A stretch of DNA of 64,000 bases from positions 42,098,396 to 42,162,395 of the forward strand of contig NC_083603.1 of the NCBI RefSeq assembly GCF_029168945.1, in the 5' to 3' direction. Positions 59,918 to 64,000 of this stretch are shown here, in pieces (position 1 is the first letter of the stretch; each line of letters begins with the position of its first letter). The translations under genes and the position numbers were made by a program. The notes beneath the pieces were generated by a model. It was not told the DNA's origin, did no database searches, and saw nothing but the letters and a program-made list of their open reading frames with translations. This stretch comes from Cannabis sativa. Its lineage: Eukaryota; Streptophyta; Magnoliopsida; Rosales; Cannabaceae.

Positions 59918-60299
59918 TGTGTAAACTCACACTGTCTGGGGAAGGTCAAGTAGGATGATTCTTAGACTATGTAGGTATGAGACTACACAGTTGAAGAAAG
60001 CTTAAATAGATTGATTGGTACTACCTATATCAACAAGGTGCATCTTGTTTTTCGGTAGTCCATCACGAAAGAACTTCACAATAAAGCGTGCTTGACTTGG
60101 GGTAATTTCAGGATGGGTGACCTCCTGGGAAGTTTTCATAGGAAGCGTGCGAGTGGACAAAGCACGATGGAAACACTCGTGTTGGTCTGTAGGGTCAGTC
60201 TTCTGTCCATGAAGCAGCCAGAGTAGCGTACTCGTGTATAAGAGCCATTCATTCCGTGAGTGTAAGGGCCCAACAGAGCCTTGAAGCGGGGACGTTACA
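59918..60299 (+). mobile_element. Cassandra-like TRIM LTR with embedded 5S rRNA sequence (solo)
   Basis: The right end GGGGACGTTACA (60299) and the conserved blocks GGTGCATCTTGTT, GGACAAAGCACG, GTGAGTGTAAGGGCCCAACA and GAAGCGGGG match what I know of the plant Cassandra LTR. Bases 60072-60132 resemble the 3' half of 5S rRNA, including its internal promoter: AAGCGTGCTTG and GGATGGGTGACCTCCTGGGA. The left end is probably TGTGTAAACTC at 59918. No primer site or second LTR follows, so it is solo or truncated. The target duplication is unclear (TAAGT versus TAATA). Confidence 0.82.
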
Positions 60300-60794
60300 T
60301 AATACTATAGCTGTTTTTGAATATTATTGTGTACCATATAGTTATGTTTGTAAGTTGTGACTTATTTTGTAAGTATAGTAGTTTGTGTCGAGTATGTTTT
60401 GTTTGGTATTAATATATGGTGGTGGTTGTTTTGTGTTTATCCTAAGATTGTCGTGAAGTAATAGTGACACATGATCTGTTCCGCAGTTAGTAAAGATAAG
60501 TTTTTTCTTCATAATATAATATTTCAGAATATTTTTCGTTTTAATAAAAATTCTCATTTTAATATTACCATTAAGTAGTGTGCTAATTAAATTTTATATA
60601 TTTTATATAGGTATGTTTTTATTTTACTTACTTGGTGAAGATGCAAGGACTTCAAAAAATAAGTTTTATTACAATTATCTTTCTTCAAATTTTACTATAT
60701 TATTAATCTATATGTTATAATTTCAAAATTGTTAATTTTACGTTTATTTATTAAGTTATTAAATTTATTTATTTGATATTTTTGGTAGTAATTC
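60300..60794. other. AT-rich spacer, no gene
   Basis: No supported feature. Confidence 0.55.
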
Positions 60795-61160
60795 AGGCGG
60801 AAGTTGTAGCCCTAGTGATGATTGCATTGGATTGGTTGTTGGAATTGGACTCCCTCTCATTTCTTTTGAGCCTGATTGTTTAGATTTGATCTCTACTTTT
60901 TTTAAGAGGTCTTCTTTTTGTAATGATTTAGGCTCTCTATTTGATATATATTTTTAGTTTACTGTCCAATTTTTCTAAGGCGTCTCTTTTTCATGCAAAT
61001 CAATCGACCATTATGGCTATGCATGAATTAGTTGCGCACACACTTAGGGTGAATGGTGAGCTAATTTTGATGAAAAATCTTCGATCTCTTCTTTATGATG
61101 TACTCAATGCTAATTTCTTTCTCAATAAAATTTTGTTTATTGTTCAAAAAAAAATATTAA
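60795..61160 (+). pseudogene. LINE RNase H C-terminal remnant with poly-A
   Basis: The plus strand encodes AEVVALVMIALDWLLELD, then in other frames SFEPDCLDLISTFFKRSSFC and ANQSTIMAMHELVAHTLRVN, ending LNKILFIVQKK before an A run at 61146-61154. The order matches the end of a plant LINE RNase H domain. Frame breaks near 60950 and elsewhere kill it. Confidence 0.7.
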
Positions 61161-61244
61161 TACTATAGATTTTCAATAAAAAAATATTAATACTATAGGT
61201 TGTTATAAATACTTCAATATTATAGAACAGATTATTGTTATTAC

Positions 61245-61440
61245 GCATTACTTATCTAACTAGTACCATATTAGTAGTGTTTAGTATTATCTAATAGTAC
61301 TATCTAAAAATAGGATTTTACAATTAGTTAACGATATTCTATAAAATTTATTACATTAAATTATATAAAATTCGATACTAAATTATGTGATATATTTGAG
61401 AGTGTTAAACAATTAAGACTGATATTTTTAAGCATTTCTC
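61245..61440. mobile_element. Relative of the 52437 MITE family
   Basis: Shares ACAATTAGTTAACGATATTC- and AATTCGATACTAAATT-type words with 52437-52790 and 27130-27330. Ends are not resolved. Confidence 0.45.
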
Positions 61441-62739
61441 AATAAAAAAAATACACTAAACACTTTTTGGCAGCATAGACTAAACACACTTTGAAACTAA
61501 TATAATTTGGGTCCAAAAGTAGATAGGCCCAAACATTAGTTAATCTCATTTGGAAAAAGTCATTTTAAACAAAAAAAAAAAAAAAAAAAAAAAATTGAAA
61601 GAGAACATGGAGCAAAGTGATTGAAGGAGGATATGAGCTATTGGAAATCAAGGTGAATTATTGGTAATTTCCCTTACATGAAGCTTAATGATATTTTTCT
61701 AACAATAATATTACAAAATGATAATTTTCCAAACTTAATTAAATTTTTTTGAAGCCTTTTGTAATGGAGGAAGATGACTCTTTTTTTTCTAGGGACGAAA
61801 TGAATTAAAATTTAGGATTATACATACAAGAAAAAAATTATAGAAGAAATATTGGGTGTGTAAGATACAAAACAATAAGAAAAATTAAATTAAGGACTCC
61901 GAGGTATTTACAAAATACTCAATTTAATTTAATTTGCCTTATCTAATTCAGTTTGCATTTACGGATTGGATTAGATTAGAAAATTTAAAATTTGTACTTG
62001 CACAAATTAAATATTGATTGGCAAGTAAGTAATCGATCTAACCAATTCATACTTTTATATATATTTTAAACAAAAATTATATATTTTAATGTGAAAAGAA
62101 AATATTAATTTAAAAATTTAATACATATGGTACAAATATATTTCAAAATACTTAATAGATGAAATTTATATTTCATTCTTATATATATGAAAAAAATAAT
62201 CTAAACAAAAATAAATATATCTTTTTACATACTATTTTTTTTTCTTATTCCTTTAAGTTTTTTATTTTATTTGTTTTAATTTCTTATTGGAAATATAAAA
62301 CAATAATATAATTTATTTTATATTGTTTCTAGTGAGGTGAAAAAATATACTTTTAATAAATATTTTATTGTTATTATTATTATTATTATTTTATTGGTGT
62401 TTATATATATCGTATATACTTAAAGAAATTCTATGGTAGAGCTTGTCATTTTCCCTTGTATAGAAACAATTTTGTTTTTAACATGGGGACAAATTATATA
62501 GAATGGTGTACATGATAGTATTTATTAGGCTGCCAAAAATATATTTCAAAATAATTTATCAGATCTTCATATAAAATAAATTTCAAAATAATTCATAAAA
62601 TACTATTTTGAAAATAATAAATTATATATTTTTTTTCAATATTGTAAAATTATTATAATTTTCACCTAAACTTATAAAAAATCTTAAATAACTATATGTA
62701 TAATGTACTAAAAAAATCTAATTATTATAAGAACTCTAA
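61441..62739. other. AT-rich spacer with a 24-A run (61571-61594), no gene
   Basis: Low-complexity A/T runs and a short (ATT)n tract near 62371-62390. The A run could be the tail of a degraded retroposon but no body is recognisable. Confidence 0.55.
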
Positions 62740-63045
62740 GGTGGCGTTTGGTTGGGAGGAATGAAAACATAGAAATGGAAATGGGAATGAGAATGTAATG
62801 GAATAAAATTTAAAATGAATAAAAAAAAATTGAAAAACAAATTATTAAATTTTTTCTCATCATGGATTGGAATGGTTATTCCTTCCATTTTAAAATAGAA
62901 TTGTCAATATTCTACCAAAATAGTGGAAAGGTCATTCCACATTCTAACACTATAATATGCAATTAAATAAAGGAACGGAATGAAAATTGTTTCTTTTCCT
63001 TTTCATTCCATTTCATTACCTCTAATCAAACATGTACATGCCAAA
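62740..63045. mobile_element. Tourist-like MITE, about 300 bp
   Basis: The left end GGTGGCGTTTGGTTGGGAGG follows TAA. The right end, inverted, reads GGCATGTACATGTTTGATTA and AGGTAATGAAATGGAATG. The arms share GGAATGAAAA-type words. The left terminus resembles the element at 54288, but here the right flank does not repeat TAA cleanly. Confidence 0.55.
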
Positions 63046-64000
63046 AACAAAGACACTCTCCTACTCAAATGCAAAATAATACCAATTTTTCCCTCCAATA
63101 TACTTATTGTCTTAGATTATTTTTAAAAAAAACAAAAAATGTGTAAAATTAAGGACACATGAATCACGTTCATACTCATTTTAAATTAGACACAATATAT
63201 TGGGTGATTCAATGAACCCTTACCAATGCACTATTGTTTCGACATTGAAGAGAATTTTTATGTTTAATTTTTTTTATAGTCATTTATATTTAAATATTTA
63301 AGATATTTTGTAATATTTTAAAAAAATTAACACGTCAAAACTAGAGCTCAAAGAATTTGTTATTCGCAAGAGTCTTATATTTTATACACATATGAAACAG
63401 GCTCTGTGAATCCTATTTTCGGAGTTTTAATTTTTTTTTAATTTTTCAAAATTTTATATAATTTCTAAACAACTATATTAATATAGACAATTATAAAAAA
63501 ATTGAATTAAAAAATTCATTTAAATACCAAAAAGAATAAAAAGTATATCAATAAACCCCTCTTACAAAAGTAATGGTAGAATTTTTCAAATATATATGTA
63601 TCAAATAATTATGATAAAAGATAAAACAGTATAGTAGCTATAGTTTGTGTATTGTATAAATATTAGTAGCAATGAATACATAAAAAGCTAATTTTTCTAT
63701 ATAGAGATGTGAAAGATGAATCTTTTCCAACTAATATTACAAAACTATATATATATTAATTGTAAACCCTATTCTCTCTCCTCATTCCACTGTTCAACTA
63801 CAGTACTAGAGATAGAAATAAGACAGACATCATAGATAGAGAAATCAGATATGACCAGTCAAACTATATTAATTATTATTATTATTAGCTAGCTCAGCTG
63901 CATGGGAATTAATATTGTTATTTATATTTTATTTTTAGCATTATTATTTTAGTACTCAAGTGTATTTAATATTAATACTTTTATATCTTCCTTTTTCTTC
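63046..64000. other. AT-rich spacer to window end, no gene
   Basis: No coding frame or repeat with support; (ATT)n near 63871-63886. Confidence 0.55.

Noticed and set aside
60072..60132. A 5S rRNA gene
   Set aside because: Only the 3' half resembles 5S rRNA and the flanks match Cassandra LTR sequence, so it is a retroelement LTR, not a 5S gene.

Overview
This is nuclear DNA of a flowering plant, almost certainly a eudicot. The evidence is three spliced protein genes with plant-type introns and clear Arabidopsis-like homologues, set in AT-rich DNA packed with plant transposons (Tat-type Ty3 element, Ty1/copia remnants, Helitrons, Mutator-, Harbinger- and CACTA-type MITEs, L1-like LINE ends, a tRNA-derived SINE, and a Cassandra-like LTR carrying 5S rRNA sequence). 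I cannot name the species from sequence alone; a member of Rosales such as Cannabaceae is only a guess.

Layout. 1-11363 is one GC-rich, decayed Ty3/gypsy Tat-lineage element on the minus strand. Its 3' LTR is cut by the window edge, and it carries a second gene on the opposite strand with its own TATA box. 11364-15313 is AT-rich and holds MITEs and a LINE-derived retroposon. 15314-19111 (minus) is an eight-exon ARM-repeat/BTB-POZ gene. 19112-24800 holds a copia gag relic, a Tourist-like MITE and a 2.76-kb Helitron. 24919-29230 (plus) is a six-exon mitochondrial phosphate carrier gene with a LINE tail and a nested MITE in intron 2. 29744-33921 (minus) is a fourteen-exon gene of the poly(A) polymerase / tRNA nucleotidyltransferase family, convergent with the carrier gene. 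From 34 kb to the end I see no intact gene. That part is layered transposon debris: solo LTRs at 38866-40761, 41679-43730, 54639-55974 and 55212-55934, a SINE at 44795-44926, a truncated copia element at 48165-50454, CACTA and Harbinger MITEs, a second Helitron at 56563-57103, a copia RT relic at 58545-59110 and a Cassandra-like LTR at 59918-60299.

The three cellular genes (BTB protein, phosphate carrier, nucleotidyltransferase) have unrelated jobs and share no operon-like logic; they form an 18.6-kb gene island. The most unusual content is among the mobile elements. One is a LINE derivative that lost the middle of its RNase H domain yet occurs in two copies with the same two ends (third partial copy at 58110). 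Another is a MITE-like family carrying a GC-rich array of about 6-bp period that differs in length between three copies. The third is the Tat element's antisense gene. Exon coordinates were derived by hand from splice signals and reading frame; no alignment or database search was run.
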